Shown: positions 55,396-64,000 of the stretch, one piece after another
Layout: every line of letters begins with the position of its first letter
Numbering within the stretch: the stretch's first letter is position 1
Source: Marinobacterium jannaschii DSM 6295
Lineage (GTDB): Bacteria > Pseudomonadota > Gammaproteobacteria > Pseudomonadales > Balneatricaceae
Direction of reading: 5' to 3'
Assembly: GCF_000620085.1 (NCBI RefSeq)
Contig: NZ_JHVJ01000007.1
Location: 1-64,000, forward strand
DNA length: 64,000 bases
Notes under the pieces: generated by a model
The model's database searches: none
Told to the model about the DNA's origin: nothing
What the model saw: only the letters and a program-made list of their open reading frames with translations
Made by a program: the position numbers and the translations under genes

Positions 55396-56351
55396 GCCTT
55401 ACCTCCCTTCAGCCGCCCCGTCACAGTCGGCAGTAGCCCCTTGGGCATAAAGATCATCGTCAGCATCAGGATCAGGCCGAAGATGATCATCTCCAGATCC
55501 TCCAGGCCACTGAGCAGCTGTGGCAGCAGCACCAGAATCAGTGCGCCGAGGATGCCGCCATAGGTTGACGCCATGCCCCCCAGCACCACCATGGTAACCA
55601 GCTCTATCGAATGGAAAAATCCCGCCTCCGTAGGTGTAACAAAGCCGCTGTAATGGGCAAAGACGCTGCCCATTACACTGGCGATCACCGCCGAGAAGAC
55701 GAACACCAGCACCTTATAGTGAGTGGTATCGATACCGGCCACCTGGGCCGCCACCTCGGAACCATGCACCGCCCGTAATGCCCGCCCTACCGGCGAGTCG
55801 ATAATATTCAGCGCCAGCCAGACACTCAGCACCAGCAAAGCCGCCACCACCCAGTACCAGGCCTTCTCGCCATAGATCTCATAGTCAAACAGCATGAAGG
55901 GTCCCACCCCCATACCGTCCGGCCCGCCGGTAAGCCAGTCCTCGGTGGCGATCACGATGGAGATAATGATCCCCAGCCCCAGGGTCGCCATCGCCAGGTA
56001 GTGGCCCTTCAGCTTCAGGATCGGTCGTGCCAGCACAAAGGCGATCAGGCCAACACCCACGGAGCCTGCCAACAACGCCGCCAGGGCCGACCACTCATAG
56101 TTGACGGTAAGGATCGCCGAGCTATAGGCCCCGAGGCCAAAGAATCCGGCATGTCCCAGACTGATCTGACCGGTATAGCCGATCAGCAGGTTGAGGCCGA
56201 CCACCACCACGGCACTGATACCGACCTTGATCGCCACATCAAACTGGTAGGCGTTCTGCAGCAACAGCGGCAGCAACAGGCAGATCAACACCAGCGCCAG
56301 CAGGCCGCCATAACGGGGCGTCTTCAACAGATGCTTTATATGGCTCATCAC
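55392..56351 (-). CDS. livM: Branched-chain-type ABC transporter permease, LivM
   Basis: This 319-aa permease has about nine hydrophobic segments. LivM motifs are LNLLIGYTGQISLGHAGFFGLGAYSSA and GRALRAVHGSEVAAQVAGIDTTHYKVLVFVFSA. It overlaps LivH and LivG by 4 bp on either side, a tight operon. Confidence 0.92.
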   Translation of the reverse strand: MMSHIKHLLKTPRYGGLLALVLICLLLPLLLQNAYQFDVAIKVGISAVVVVGLNLLIGYTGQISLGHAGFFGLGAYSSAILTVNYEWSALAALLAGSVGVGLIAFVLARPILKLKGHYLAMATLGLGIIISIVIATEDWLTGGPDGMGVGPFMLFDYEIYGEKAWYWVVAALLVLSVWLALNIIDSPVGRALRAVHGSEVAAQVAGIDTTHYKVLVFVFSAVIASVMGSVFAHYSGFVTPTEAGFFHSIELVTMVVLGGMASTYGGILGALILVLLPQLLSGLEDLEMIIFGLILMLTMIFMPKGLLPTVTGRLKGGKA

Positions 56352-57223
56352 ACACGCTCCGTGCCGCGCAGGCCAAACAGGCCACTGGGCATAAAGAACA
56401 GGATCGCCAGGATGATCACGAAGGGCACCGCATCCTTGTAGTCGGAGGAGATATAGCCCGCCGCCATCGCTTCGGCGATCCCCAGGATCAGGCCACCGGC
56501 GATCGCACCGGCCCCACTGCCCAGGCCACCCAGTACCGCCGCCACAAAGCCCTTAAGGCCGAGCATAATGCCGACGTCATAGGAGGTCAGGGTGATCGGG
56601 GCCACCAGGATACCGGCGATCGCCCCCAGCATGGCGGAGAGGCCGAAACTGATCAGCAGGATAAAACCGGTGTTGATCCCCATCAGCTTGGCTGCATCCG
56701 GGTTATGGGAGGTCGCCAGGATCGCCTTACCCAGCAGGGTCTTGTTAAAGAACCAGCTCAGCGCCACCACGATCACCAGAGTGATCCCCAACACCCAGAG
56801 GCTCTGGGGCAGAATAGTGGCACCGCCGATAGTGATCGGCTCATCGCCGCTGAAGGCTGGCAGGGCATGGAACTCCTTGCCCCACACCAGCTGCACCAGG
56901 CCGCGCAGGAAGATAGACGCGCCGATGGTGATAATGATGATGGTCACCACTTCGGCATTGCGTGCCGGGGCCACGGCAAACTTCTGCAGCGCCAGCCCGG
57001 CCACGGCCGTGACCGCCACCGCCGCCAGGATCGCCACCGGCATCGGCAGGCCCGTGCCCACCAGTGCCACGGTACACATACCGCCGATCATCAGAAACTC
57101 GCCCTGGGCGAAGTTAATGACGTGGCTGGCGTTGTAGATAATTGAGAATCCCAGCCCCACCAGCGCATAGATGGCGCCGATAGTGATGCCGGTAAAGAGA
57201 TATTGCAGGAATTCGGCAGACAT
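56348..57223 (-). CDS. livH: Branched-chain-type ABC transporter permease, LivH
   Basis: This 291-aa permease has about eight hydrophobic segments. Typical LivH features are GAIYALVGLGFSIIYNASHVINFAQGEFLMIGG at the start and SYDVGIMLGLKGFVAAVLGGLGSGAGAIAGG near the end. GGGAGG precedes ATG 57223. It is 108 bp after the binding-protein stop, in the same direction. Confidence 0.92.
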   Translation of the reverse strand: MSAEFLQYLFTGITIGAIYALVGLGFSIIYNASHVINFAQGEFLMIGGMCTVALVGTGLPMPVAILAAVAVTAVAGLALQKFAVAPARNAEVVTIIIITIGASIFLRGLVQLVWGKEFHALPAFSGDEPITIGGATILPQSLWVLGITLVIVVALSWFFNKTLLGKAILATSHNPDAAKLMGINTGFILLISFGLSAMLGAIAGILVAPITLTSYDVGIMLGLKGFVAAVLGGLGSGAGAIAGGLILGIAEAMAAGYISSDYKDAVPFVIILAILFFMPSGLFGLRGTERV

Positions 57224-57331
57224 GGAGCATCCTCCCTGAGGCAGTCAGCAGCGCCCCAAGTGTCTCGATCGATAGATAGCAAACGGAAAAAACGGGGAGC
57301 AGCCGCGCCCCTCCCCTACAGCCCTATGACC

Positions 57332-58480
57332 TTAGTTCACCATCTGCCAGCTGCCGTTACGGATCTCCAGCATGCGGAAGGCAGTCAGATCCAGTCCCAG
57401 GTGGTCCTTCTCTGACATATTCACTTCACCGGCAGTGCCCATATAACCGCGGGTCTGCTCCAGCGCCGCGCGCACCGCTTCCTTATCCGTGGACCCTGCC
57501 TGCTTCATGGCATTCACCACCAGCATCAGGCCATCCAGCGCATGGCCACCAAAGCTGGATACCGGGCTGTTATATCTGGCTTCATACTTCTGCTTGTACG
57601 CCATGATCACCGGTTTCTGGGCATCGCCCTCCGGTAACTGCTCCGCCAGCAACAGCGCCGAGGCGGGCAGTTTCACCCCTTCCGCCGCATCACCGGCCAA
57701 CTCGATATATTTCTTCGAGGCCACACCGTGAGACTGGAACAGCGGCACCTGAATCCCCAGCTGCTTATAGTTTTTGGTGACGATCGCCGGTCCCTGACCA
57801 AAGCCGAAATTCAGCACCGCCTGCACCCCGGCCGTGTTCTTGATCTTGGTGAGCTGGGCAGTCATATCGGTATCCTTAGGCCCGTAGGTCTCGCTGCTGA
57901 GGATCTTGATGCCGTACTCACCGGCCACCTCTTTCGACTGTTTGAGGCCGGACTTACCAAAGCCGCCGGTGCCGGAGATCATGGCGATCTGGCTAATACC
58001 GTTCTGCTTCATATGGGCGAAGATCTTACCCGCCGCCATACGGTCGGTATGGGGCGTCTTGAACACCCAGCGCTTCACCGGGTCAACAATGGAGACGGCC
58101 CCGGCCAGGGAAACAAACGGCATGCCGGAACGCTCCATCAGCGGAATGACTGCCAGGGTTTCACCGGAAGCACTGCCGCCAACAATCACATCCACCTCGT
58201 CGGAATCGATCAGGCGCTTGACGAAGGTTCGCGCCTTGCCTGCACTGCCCTGGGAATCGTAGTGCACCAGCTCCAGCTGACGCCCCAGCACGCCGCCTTC
58301 GGCGTTGATCTCTTCGATGGTCATCTGCAGGGTTTTCAGCTCCGGGTCGCCGAGGAAAGAGGCGGGGCCGGTGACGGCGAGGAATGATCCGATCTTGATG
58401 TTATCAGCAGCCCAGGCACTGGGGGACAGCGCAACCAGTGACAGGGTTAAGCTACCGATGATTTGGCTCCATGGTTTCAT
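57332..58480 (-). CDS. Periplasmic binding protein of the Liv-type transporter (aromatic acid candidate)
   Basis: This 382-aa exported receptor has a signal peptide (about 1-24, ending AWA) and a Peripla_BP_6 (LivK/AmiC-like) body: IKIGSFLAVTGPASFLGDPELKTLQMTIEEIN, then VIVGGSASGETLAVIPLMERSGMPFVSLAG. AAGGAA lies 8 nt before ATG 58480. The gene is first in the leftward liv set and divergent from paaX. In aromatic degraders the same type of transporter is known to take up phenylacetate and related acids, which is the likely substrate here. Confidence 0.9.
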   Translation of the reverse strand: MKPWSQIIGSLTLSLVALSPSAWAADNIKIGSFLAVTGPASFLGDPELKTLQMTIEEINAEGGVLGRQLELVHYDSQGSAGKARTFVKRLIDSDEVDVIVGGSASGETLAVIPLMERSGMPFVSLAGAVSIVDPVKRWVFKTPHTDRMAAGKIFAHMKQNGISQIAMISGTGGFGKSGLKQSKEVAGEYGIKILSSETYGPKDTDMTAQLTKIKNTAGVQAVLNFGFGQGPAIVTKNYKQLGIQVPLFQSHGVASKKYIELAGDAAEGVKLPASALLLAEQLPEGDAQKPVIMAYKQKYEARYNSPVSSFGGHALDGLMLVVNAMKQAGSTDKEAVRAALEQTRGYMGTAGEVNMSEKDHLGLDLTAFRMLEIRNGSWQMVN

Positions 58481-58848
58481 GCGTTCGTTTCCTTTTATTT
58501 TTATATGAGTCGCGAACGGGCCGACTTCCGGTCCCTGCTAACAGCTTCCTTAACAGCCTCTGCATCGGGGCAGTGACTGTAACAGGCGCCAGGCAGTTTC
58601 CTAAATGCCGGCTCCATATCTGTATGGGTAATCCGGTCATGCGGGCGCTTATCAACGTTACCTGCCGATAACGTGATACAAAATAAACGCTGCAACAAAA
58701 CTTAAAGTGTCACATAAAGACTGTCAATCCGCTTTTCGCCAATAAATACAAAATCACACTATGCGTAATTTGCCTGTATTCAGGCGGCGCTATAGAATCC
58801 CCGGGGCCGGAGGTCACGGCCAGAAACCATTACAGAAACAGAAGCACA
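58481..58848. promoter_or_regulatory. Divergent control region of the liv operon and paaX
   Basis: No gene was found. TGTGATT (minus strand of 58752-58758) lies 90 bp before paaX. The same heptamer occurs in front of paaF (60206-60212). PaaX sites are remembered to contain a TGTGATTC-type half, so this is a candidate site. Confidence 0.4.
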
Positions 58849-59772
58849 ATGCCCGAATTCAGTTCACTCGACAGCCTGATCGAAACCTTCCGCAACCGCC
58901 GCCCGATCCGCGCCGGTTCTCTGATCATTTCGATATACGGCGATGCGATCGCACCGCGCGGTGGCACGGTCTGGCTGGGCAGTCTGATCCGCCTGGTCGA
59001 GCCGCTCGGCCTCAACCAGCGTCTGGTGCGTACCTCGGTGTTTCGCCTCGCCAAGGAAAACTGGCTGGCAGCGGAACAGGTTGGACGGCGCAGCTACTAC
59101 AGCCTGACCGGCTCCGGCCGACGCCGCTTCGAGAAGGCCTTTAAGCGGATCTATGCCGCCCAGAGCCCGGAATGGGATGGCCGCTGGACCATGGCCCTGC
59201 TGAACCAGCTCACCCCGGAGCAGCGCCAGGAACTGAAACAGGAACTGGAGTGGCAGGGCTTTGGCAGCCTGGCCCCGACCGTGATGCTGCACCCACAGAT
59301 CAGCCGCGCCGAGCTGCAGGGCATCCTGCAGGAGTTCGACTATATGGACAATGTAGTTGTGCTCGATACGCTGGGCGAAGAGGCTTCCGCCAGCCGGGCG
59401 ATGCGGCTTCAAACCCGCGAGTCCTGGAACCTGGAAAAACTGGCCGACAGCTACCAGCACTTCCTCTGCCAGTTCCGACCGGTGTGGCAGGAGCTGAGCG
59501 AGAACGGCCTGCCCGATCCGGAACAATGCTTCCAGATCCGTATCCTGCTGATCCATGAATACCGCCGCATCCTGCTGCGCGACCCCAACCTGCCGGACGA
59601 GTTACTGCCAGGAGACTGGGCCGGCAACGCCGCCCGCCAGCTCTGCAGCAACATCTACCGCAAGGTATGGCAGGACGCAGAAACCTACCTCGACCAGATG
59701 CTGGAAACCGCCGAAGGCCCGCTACCACCAGCCAATACCAGCTTCTACAAACGCTACGGCGGCCTGCGCTAG
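58849..59772 (+). CDS. paaX: Phenylacetate operon repressor PaaX
   Basis: This 307-aa winged-helix regulator represses phenylacetate genes and is released by phenylacetyl-CoA. The PaaX pattern is clear: IRAGSLIISIYGDAIAPRGGTVWLGSLIRLVEPLGLNQRLVRTSVFRL at the N-terminus, then YYSLTGSGRRRF and the WDGRWTMALL core. The C-terminal domain is complete and the length is normal (E. coli 316). It stands between the divergent liv transporter and the paaFGHI operon and is likely to control both. Confidence 0.95.
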   Translation: MPEFSSLDSLIETFRNRRPIRAGSLIISIYGDAIAPRGGTVWLGSLIRLVEPLGLNQRLVRTSVFRLAKENWLAAEQVGRRSYYSLTGSGRRRFEKAFKRIYAAQSPEWDGRWTMALLNQLTPEQRQELKQELEWQGFGSLAPTVMLHPQISRAELQGILQEFDYMDNVVVLDTLGEEASASRAMRLQTRESWNLEKLADSYQHFLCQFRPVWQELSENGLPDPEQCFQIRILLIHEYRRILLRDPNLPDELLPGDWAGNAARQLCSNIYRKVWQDAETYLDQMLETAEGPLPPANTSFYKRYGGLR

Positions 59773-59779
59773 GAAACAG

Positions 59780-59890
59780 GCATTGTTGAGTTGTGTCGCT
59801 GCGCGCCGCAATCCAACCTACAAAGCATCTTTCCAAGGTTGGGATAAGGCACGCAACCCAACATCAGACGTGACATCGCTGCGCTAACCA
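59780..59890. repeat. Dispersed palindromic repeat of the CAACCCAAC / GTTGGG type
   Basis: The stretch after paaX carries GTTGAGTTGTGTCGCTGCGC, CAATCCAACCTAC, AGGTTGGGATAAGGCACGC and AACCCAACATC in a row. Such runs are familiar from many proteobacterial genomes as short non-coding repeats between genes. Here it lies directly after the paaX stop. The assignment is from memory of that repeat type. Confidence 0.5.
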
Positions 59891-60392
59891 AAGGCCGACG
59901 ACCGCCCTACACGATTCCTGAAAATACTTATTACGTAATTTTCTGTATCTCGTAGCAAAAAGCTGTGCGGCCGAATTCACCTCCCTATCGCCCCCGAAGA
60001 CAACCCTGCAATAAAAACAACGGGTTAAAGCACTATCCAGCCACCTTTCCGGCCCCTCCCCACTGCCAGTTTCAGCAAACCCTTCCGGCCACCCCCTCTG
60101 CGCTTCGGTTCTGACCAGTCCCGGGAAAAATTCCATAAGCTGTTGTTTTTCAGGTGATAAATAACGATCTGGAGAAATATTCACGCCCAAACAAAAGCGA
60201 TACACAATCACATATCTATAATTGACTTTATGGATCACTTTGTTTTTTACTGGGCCTGCGCTGCGGTCGCGACCGGCTAAGGATCTGCTCAGGCAACCGG
60301 CCACTGTCACCCGGCGCAGTTTTACCGGTTTCCTTCTGCAGCCACCCGAAGCGAACCCGGCGTAATAAAAATAACAAGTACGGAAACTGAAT
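59891..60392 (+). promoter_or_regulatory. Promoter region of paaFGHI
   Basis: No coding region was found. TTGACT (60222-60227), 18 bp, TTTACT (60246-60251) is a plausible promoter, giving a leader of about 135 nt. TGTGATT (minus strand, 60206-60212) lies just upstream of the -35, placed for a regulator such as PaaX. Confidence 0.45.
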
Positions 60393-61172
60393 ATGGCTAC
60401 CCCCGAATACCTCAGGGTCACTGCACCCGAATCCGGCGTATTGACGATCGAGCTCTACCGCCCGGACAGCCTCAATGCCCTCAACACCCAGATGCTTGAG
60501 GAACTTTCAGCACAACTCCAGCGTGCCCAGCGGGATGATGCCGTGGGCGCCATCGTCCTCACCGGGTCAGAGCGTGCCTTTGCCGCCGGAGCTGATATCC
60601 GCGAGATGGCAGCGCTGGATACCGTGGGCGTGCTGAAGGATGCCCGCGTGGGCTACTGGCAGCAGATCAGCGCCTGCCGCAAGCCGCTGGTGGCGGCGGT
60701 CAACGGTTTCGCTTTAGGCGGTGGCTGCGAGCTGGCGATGCAGGCCGACATCATCATCGCCGGGGAAAACGCCCGCTTCGGCCAGCCGGAGATCAAGCTG
60801 GGAATCATGCCCGGCGCAGGTGGCACCCAACGCCTGCTGCGCGCCGTCGGCAAGTCACTGGCGATGCAGATGGTGCTGACCGGTGAGCCGATCAACGCCG
60901 AACAGGCTCAGGCCGCCGGACTGATCTCCGAGATCACCCCGCCGGAATTCACCCTGGAGCGCGCCCAGAGTATCGCCCGGCAGATCGCCGCCCATGCCCC
61001 GCTGGCAGTGGCCCTGGCCAAAGAGGCGGTGCTGAAGGCGGAAGATACCGATCTGGCTTCAGGCCTGCTGTATGAGCGCAAAGCCTTCACCCTGCTGGCG
61101 GCCACCGAAGACCGCAATGAGGGGATCAACGCCTTCCTGGAAAAACGCCAACCCCACTTCAAAGGACGATAA
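60393..61172 (+). CDS. paaF: 2,3-dehydroadipyl-CoA hydratase (enoyl-CoA hydratase)
   Basis: This 259-aa crotonase-fold enzyme hydrates 2,3-dehydroadipyl-CoA late in the phenylacetate pathway. [11 protein letters not shown] and [25 protein letters not shown] match E. coli PaaF closely, with both catalytic Glu positions (GGGCELAMQ and GQPEIKLG) kept. The C-terminus HFKGR is as in that protein. It is followed 4 bp later by paaG. The ribosome site before ATG 60393 is weak. Confidence 0.93.
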   Translation: MATPEYLRVTAPESGVLTIELYRPDSLNALNTQMLEELSAQLQRAQRDDAVGAIVLTGSERAFAAGADIREMAALDTVGVLKDARVGYWQQISACRKPLVAAVNGFALGGGCELAMQADIIIAGENARFGQPEIKLGIMPGAGGTQRLLRAVGKSLAMQMVLTGEPINAEQAQAAGLISEITPPEFTLERAQSIARQIAAHAPLAVALAKEAVLKAEDTDLASGLLYERKAFTLLAATEDRNEGINAFLEKRQPHFKGR

Positions 61173-61176
61173 GACA

Positions 61177-61968
61177 ATGAACCTCAACACCCTGTCCCTC
61201 ACCGTTGAACATGGGGTCGCGCAGCTGACGCTGGACCGGCCGGATCGCCTCAACAGCTTTAATGACGAAATGCACAACGAGCTGCGCCAGGCACTGAAGA
61301 TGATCAAGCGCGACAGTGAGATTCGCTGCCTGCTGCTCACCGGCAACGGCCGGGGCTTTTGTGCCGGTCAGGACCTGGGCGACCGCAATGTGACGCCCGG
61401 CAGCGAAGCACCGGATCTGGGCGCCTCAATCGAGAACAACTACAACCCGCTGATCCGTACCCTACGTACCCTGCCGTTTCCGGTGGTCTGTGCCGTCAAC
61501 GGTGTCGCCGCCGGTGCCGGGGCTAATATTGCGCTGGCCTGTGACATCGTACTGGCCGCCCGCTCAGCCAGCTTTATACAGGCATTTAGCAAGATCGGCC
61601 TGATCCCCGATTCCGGTGGTACCTGGCTGCTGCCCCGGCTGATCGGCGATGCCCGCGCCCGCGCCCTGATGATGCTGGGTGAGAAACTGCCCGCCGAACA
61701 GGCGGAAGCCTGGGGGATGATCTGGCGCTGCGTCGATGACGAAGCCCTGATGGATGAAGCCCTAACCCTGGCCCGCCAGCTGGCAAGCCAGCCGACCCGG
61801 GGCTTTGAGCTGACCCGGCGCGCCCTGGCCGCCAGCAGCACCAACACCCTGGATCAGCAGCTCGATCTGGAACGCGACCTGCAGCGTCTGGCCGGGCGCA
61901 GTGAGGATTACCGCGAAGGTGTCGCCGCCTTTATGGAAAAGCGCAGCCCCCAGTTCAAAGGCAAATAA
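61177..61968 (+). CDS. paaG: Ring-epoxide / oxepin-CoA-forming isomerase
   Basis: This 263-aa crotonase-fold isomerase turns 1,2-epoxyphenylacetyl-CoA into oxepin-CoA and also moves double bonds later in the path. CAGQDLGDR and the catalytic Asp region [14 protein letters not shown] match PaaG. ATG 61177 (MNLNTLSL), with AAAGGA 9 nt away, is chosen. The frame is open further upstream inside paaF but that is not used. It is 19 bp before paaH. Confidence 0.93.
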   Translation: MNLNTLSLTVEHGVAQLTLDRPDRLNSFNDEMHNELRQALKMIKRDSEIRCLLLTGNGRGFCAGQDLGDRNVTPGSEAPDLGASIENNYNPLIRTLRTLPFPVVCAVNGVAAGAGANIALACDIVLAARSASFIQAFSKIGLIPDSGGTWLLPRLIGDARARALMMLGEKLPAEQAEAWGMIWRCVDDEALMDEALTLARQLASQPTRGFELTRRALAASSTNTLDQQLDLERDLQRLAGRSEDYREGVAAFMEKRSPQFKGK

Positions 61969-61987
61969 GCGGTCACAGGTAGATAAC

Positions 61988-63532
61988 ATGGGCAATACAA
62001 CCACACAGCCACTGACAACCAGCAGCCCGGTCGCAGTGATCGGTGCCGGAACCATGGGCGCAGGCATCGCCCAGGTGGCGGCCAACGCCGGACACCCGGT
62101 GATGCTGTTCGACCAGAACCCGGCGGCCGTCGATAAAGGGATCGAAGGAATCACCGCTGGTCTGGCCCGACAGGTAGAGCGCGGCAAGCTGAGCGAGCAA
62201 CAGAAAGAGACCCTGCTGCAGCGTATCAAGCCGGTCACTCATCTTGGCGACCTGGCCGACTGTAAGCTGGTGATCGAAGCAATCATCGAAGACCTGACCA
62301 TCAAACGCAGCTTGCTAACCAAGCTGGAAAGCCTCTGCAGCGATGACTGCATCCTCGCCAGCAACACCTCCTCCATCTCCATTACCGCACTGGCAGCTGA
62401 GATGCGCCTGCCGGGACGCCTGCTGGGGATGCACTTTTTCAATCCGGCGCCGGTGATGAAACTGGTGGAAGTGGTGTCCGGACTGGCAACAGACCCCGGT
62501 GTGGCTGAAACGATCTATGCCACCGCCACCGCCTGGGGTAAACAGGCAGTGCATGCGCGCTCGACTCCCGGCTTTATCGTCAACCGGGTCGCCCGCCCCT
62601 TCTATGCCGAAGCCCTGCGGCTGCTTGAAGAGGGTGCCGCCGATGTCGCGACGCTGGATAGCCTGATCAAGGGTGCCGGCGGTTTCCGAATGGGGCCGTT
62701 CGAACTGATGGACCTGATCGGCCAGGACGTGAACTACGCCGTCACCTGCTCGGTATTCGATGCCTACTATCAGGACCCGCGCTTTCGCCCGTCACTGATT
62801 CAGAAGGCGCTGGTCGAAAGCGGCCGGCTGGGGCGTAAAACGGGACAAGGCTTCTATGACTACAGCCAGGACCTGAAACCTGCAATGGCTGCACTGTCCC
62901 ATCAAGCGGCACCCAGGGAGATCAGCGTCTATGGCGACCTTGGTATCGCCGAGCCTTTGTTGCAACGCGCCGCCGACGCCGGTATCCAGGTCTATCGCCA
63001 TAACCAGAGCACCTCTGAGAGTGCGGGCTTTATCGAGATCGGTGGCACCCGGCTTTACCTGACGGATGGCCGCTTTGCCAGCGAACGCGCCGCCCGGACC
63101 GGCCACACCGATCTGGCCCTGTTCGACCTGGCCCTCGACTACGCCAGCTGTGACCGCCTGGCACTCAGCTTCGCCGATCAGTGCCGTGAAACAGCGTGCC
63201 AGCAAGTGATCAGCCTGTTAAGCGCGCTGGGGATCAGCGTCCATATCGTCGATGACATCCCAGGCCTGGTGGTACTGCGCACCGTGGCGATGCTGGCCAA
63301 TGAAGCCTGCGATGCAGTGAACCAGGGCGTGTGCTCAGTCGCCGATGCCGACCGTGCCATGGTTGCGGGCCTCAACTATCCACAAGGCCCCCTCGCCTGG
63401 GCGGATCAGATCGGCATTGAGCGCGTTTTCGATTGTCTGAACAACCTGCAGCAGAGCTATGGCGAGGATCGCTACCGTCCCTCTGCGCTGCTGCGCCGAA
63501 TGAAATTCAGCGGGAGAACCTTCCATGGATGA
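61988..63532 (+). CDS. paaH: 3-hydroxyadipyl-CoA dehydrogenase
   Basis: This 514-aa NAD-dependent enzyme oxidises 3-hydroxyadipyl-CoA to 3-oxoadipyl-CoA. The NAD motif is [17 protein letters not shown], the catalytic His is in [17 protein letters not shown], and there are two C-terminal 3HCDH domains. ATG 61988 with ACAGGT upstream is preferred to the longer frame from 61901. It is somewhat longer than E. coli PaaH (475), as in Pseudomonas-type PaaC/PaaH. It overlaps paaI by 8 bp. Confidence 0.93.
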   Translation: MGNTTTQPLTTSSPVAVIGAGTMGAGIAQVAANAGHPVMLFDQNPAAVDKGIEGITAGLARQVERGKLSEQQKETLLQRIKPVTHLGDLADCKLVIEAIIEDLTIKRSLLTKLESLCSDDCILASNTSSISITALAAEMRLPGRLLGMHFFNPAPVMKLVEVVSGLATDPGVAETIYATATAWGKQAVHARSTPGFIVNRVARPFYAEALRLLEEGAADVATLDSLIKGAGGFRMGPFELMDLIGQDVNYAVTCSVFDAYYQDPRFRPSLIQKALVESGRLGRKTGQGFYDYSQDLKPAMAALSHQAAPREISVYGDLGIAEPLLQRAADAGIQVYRHNQSTSESAGFIEIGGTRLYLTDGRFASERAARTGHTDLALFDLALDYASCDRLALSFADQCRETACQQVISLLSALGISVHIVDDIPGLVVLRTVAMLANEACDAVNQGVCSVADADRAMVAGLNYPQGPLAWADQIGIERVFDCLNNLQQSYGEDRYRPSALLRRMKFSGRTFHG

Positions 63533-64000
63533 ATTGAACAGCCTGTTAAGCGATCCGCAAAAGGTCGCCGAGCGCTGTGCTGAGGAGATGTACCGACAGG
63601 ACCCGGCCTCCCAGCAGCTGGGGATGGAGATTGTCGCGATGGCACCGGGACTGGCCGAAGTACGCATGGCAATCCAGCCCTGGATGCTGAACGGCCACCA
63701 GACCTGCCACGGCGGCATGATCTTTTCACTGGCCGACAGCGCCTTCGCCTTTGCCTGTAACAGCGAGAACCATGCCACCGTCGCTGCGGGCTGCACCATC
63801 GACTACATTCAGCCCGGCCGGGGTAGCGACATCCTGATCGCCCGGGCCAGCAAGACCCAGCAGCGTGGCCGCACCGGTATCTACGATGTGCGGGTGGAAA
63901 ACCAGCAGGGCGAGCTGATCGCGCTGTTTCGCGGCCGCTCCCACCGTATCGCCGGTAGCGTGATACCCGGCACCCAACCTCCGGCAAAAGGTGAAACCCG
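63525..64000 (+). CDS. paaI: Phenylacetyl-CoA thioesterase PaaI (cut by right edge)
   Basis: The frame from ATG 63525 ([16 protein letters not shown]) is open for 158 codons to the window edge, without a stop. The hotdog thioesterase pattern is [23 protein letters not shown], with the catalytic Asp, and TIDYIQPGR. PaaI clears dead-end CoA thioesters of the pathway. Usual length is 140-150 aa, so the stop should be just outside. The rest of the paa operon (paaJ, paaK, the paaABCDE oxygenase and paaZ) would be expected beyond. Confidence 0.9.
   Translation, partial: MDELNSLLSDPQKVAERCAEEMYRQDPASQQLGMEIVAMAPGLAEVRMAIQPWMLNGHQTCHGGMIFSLADSAFAFACNSENHATVAAGCTIDYIQPGRGSDILIARASKTQQRGRTGIYDVRVENQQGELIALFRGRSHRIAGSVIPGTQPPAKGET

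Overview
The window reads as the chromosome of a marine-type gammaproteobacterium, most likely of the Oceanospirillaceae kind. The evidence is moderate GC, dense short-spaced operons, the long (367 aa) form of PurC, a BCCT betaine carrier, RapA, several GGDEF/EAL proteins and a paa phenylacetate operon. The genus is inference. All family calls come from recognising motifs and recalled family members; no database search was run. No rRNA, tRNA, CRISPR array, prophage or transposase was recognised.

Layout. (a) 1-1.7 kb: the integrase end of a chromosomal integron. It has an attC site cut by the left edge, a cassette without a conventional gene but with a 64-bp near-perfect palindrome, a probable attI, and intI with a LexA box over its promoter. 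The array should continue to the left. (b) 1.8-7.5 kb: a leftward set (aldehyde dehydrogenase, PA5396-type M19 dipeptidase, BCCT transporter, RidA) with a divergent LysR, probably for uptake and breakdown of a betaine-like compound. A dyad in the lysR control region recurs in front of the next operon. (c) 8.1-11.6 kb: two unrecognised cytosolic proteins behind a structured leader, then a TauE/SafE permease behind a structured RNA and terminator. (d) 11.6-20 kb: a peptide ABC transporter operon ending in an M14 carboxypeptidase, with a divergent LysR. (e) 20-26 kb: a periplasmic binding protein translationally coupled to a membrane GGDEF-EAL protein, then a NIT-domain chemoreceptor. (f) 26-38.5 kb: housekeeping and mixed genes (trmA, metG, a cold-shock gene, SMI1/KNR4, AraC, a 35-aa lipoprotein, purC, a fatty-acid-hydroxylase-like membrane enzyme, a DUF4856-like exported protein with a Fur-like site, a DMT exporter and a LysR). 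(g) 38.5-48.6 kb: a second binding-protein/GGDEF-EAL pair, rapA, an srmB-like helicase and a MASE1-GAF-GGEEF cyclase. (h) 48.9-51.9 kb: a GshB-like ATP-grasp ligase overlapping an N-formylglutamate-amidohydrolase/DUF1704 (QEGLA) protein. (i) 52-64 kb: lhgO, then a phenylacetate locus. That locus holds a Liv-type ABC transporter whose LivF ATPase carries an N-terminal hemerythrin domain, paaX, and paaFGHI running off the right edge.

Best candidates for new biology: the hemerythrin-LivF fusion in an oxygen-dependent aromatic pathway; the ATP-grasp plus HExxxH (DUF1704) pair; the SOS-controlled integron with a palindrome cassette; the 8.1-10.6 kb unknown pair that may share an operator with the betaine locus; and two separate operons pairing a periplasmic binding protein with a c-di-GMP enzyme.
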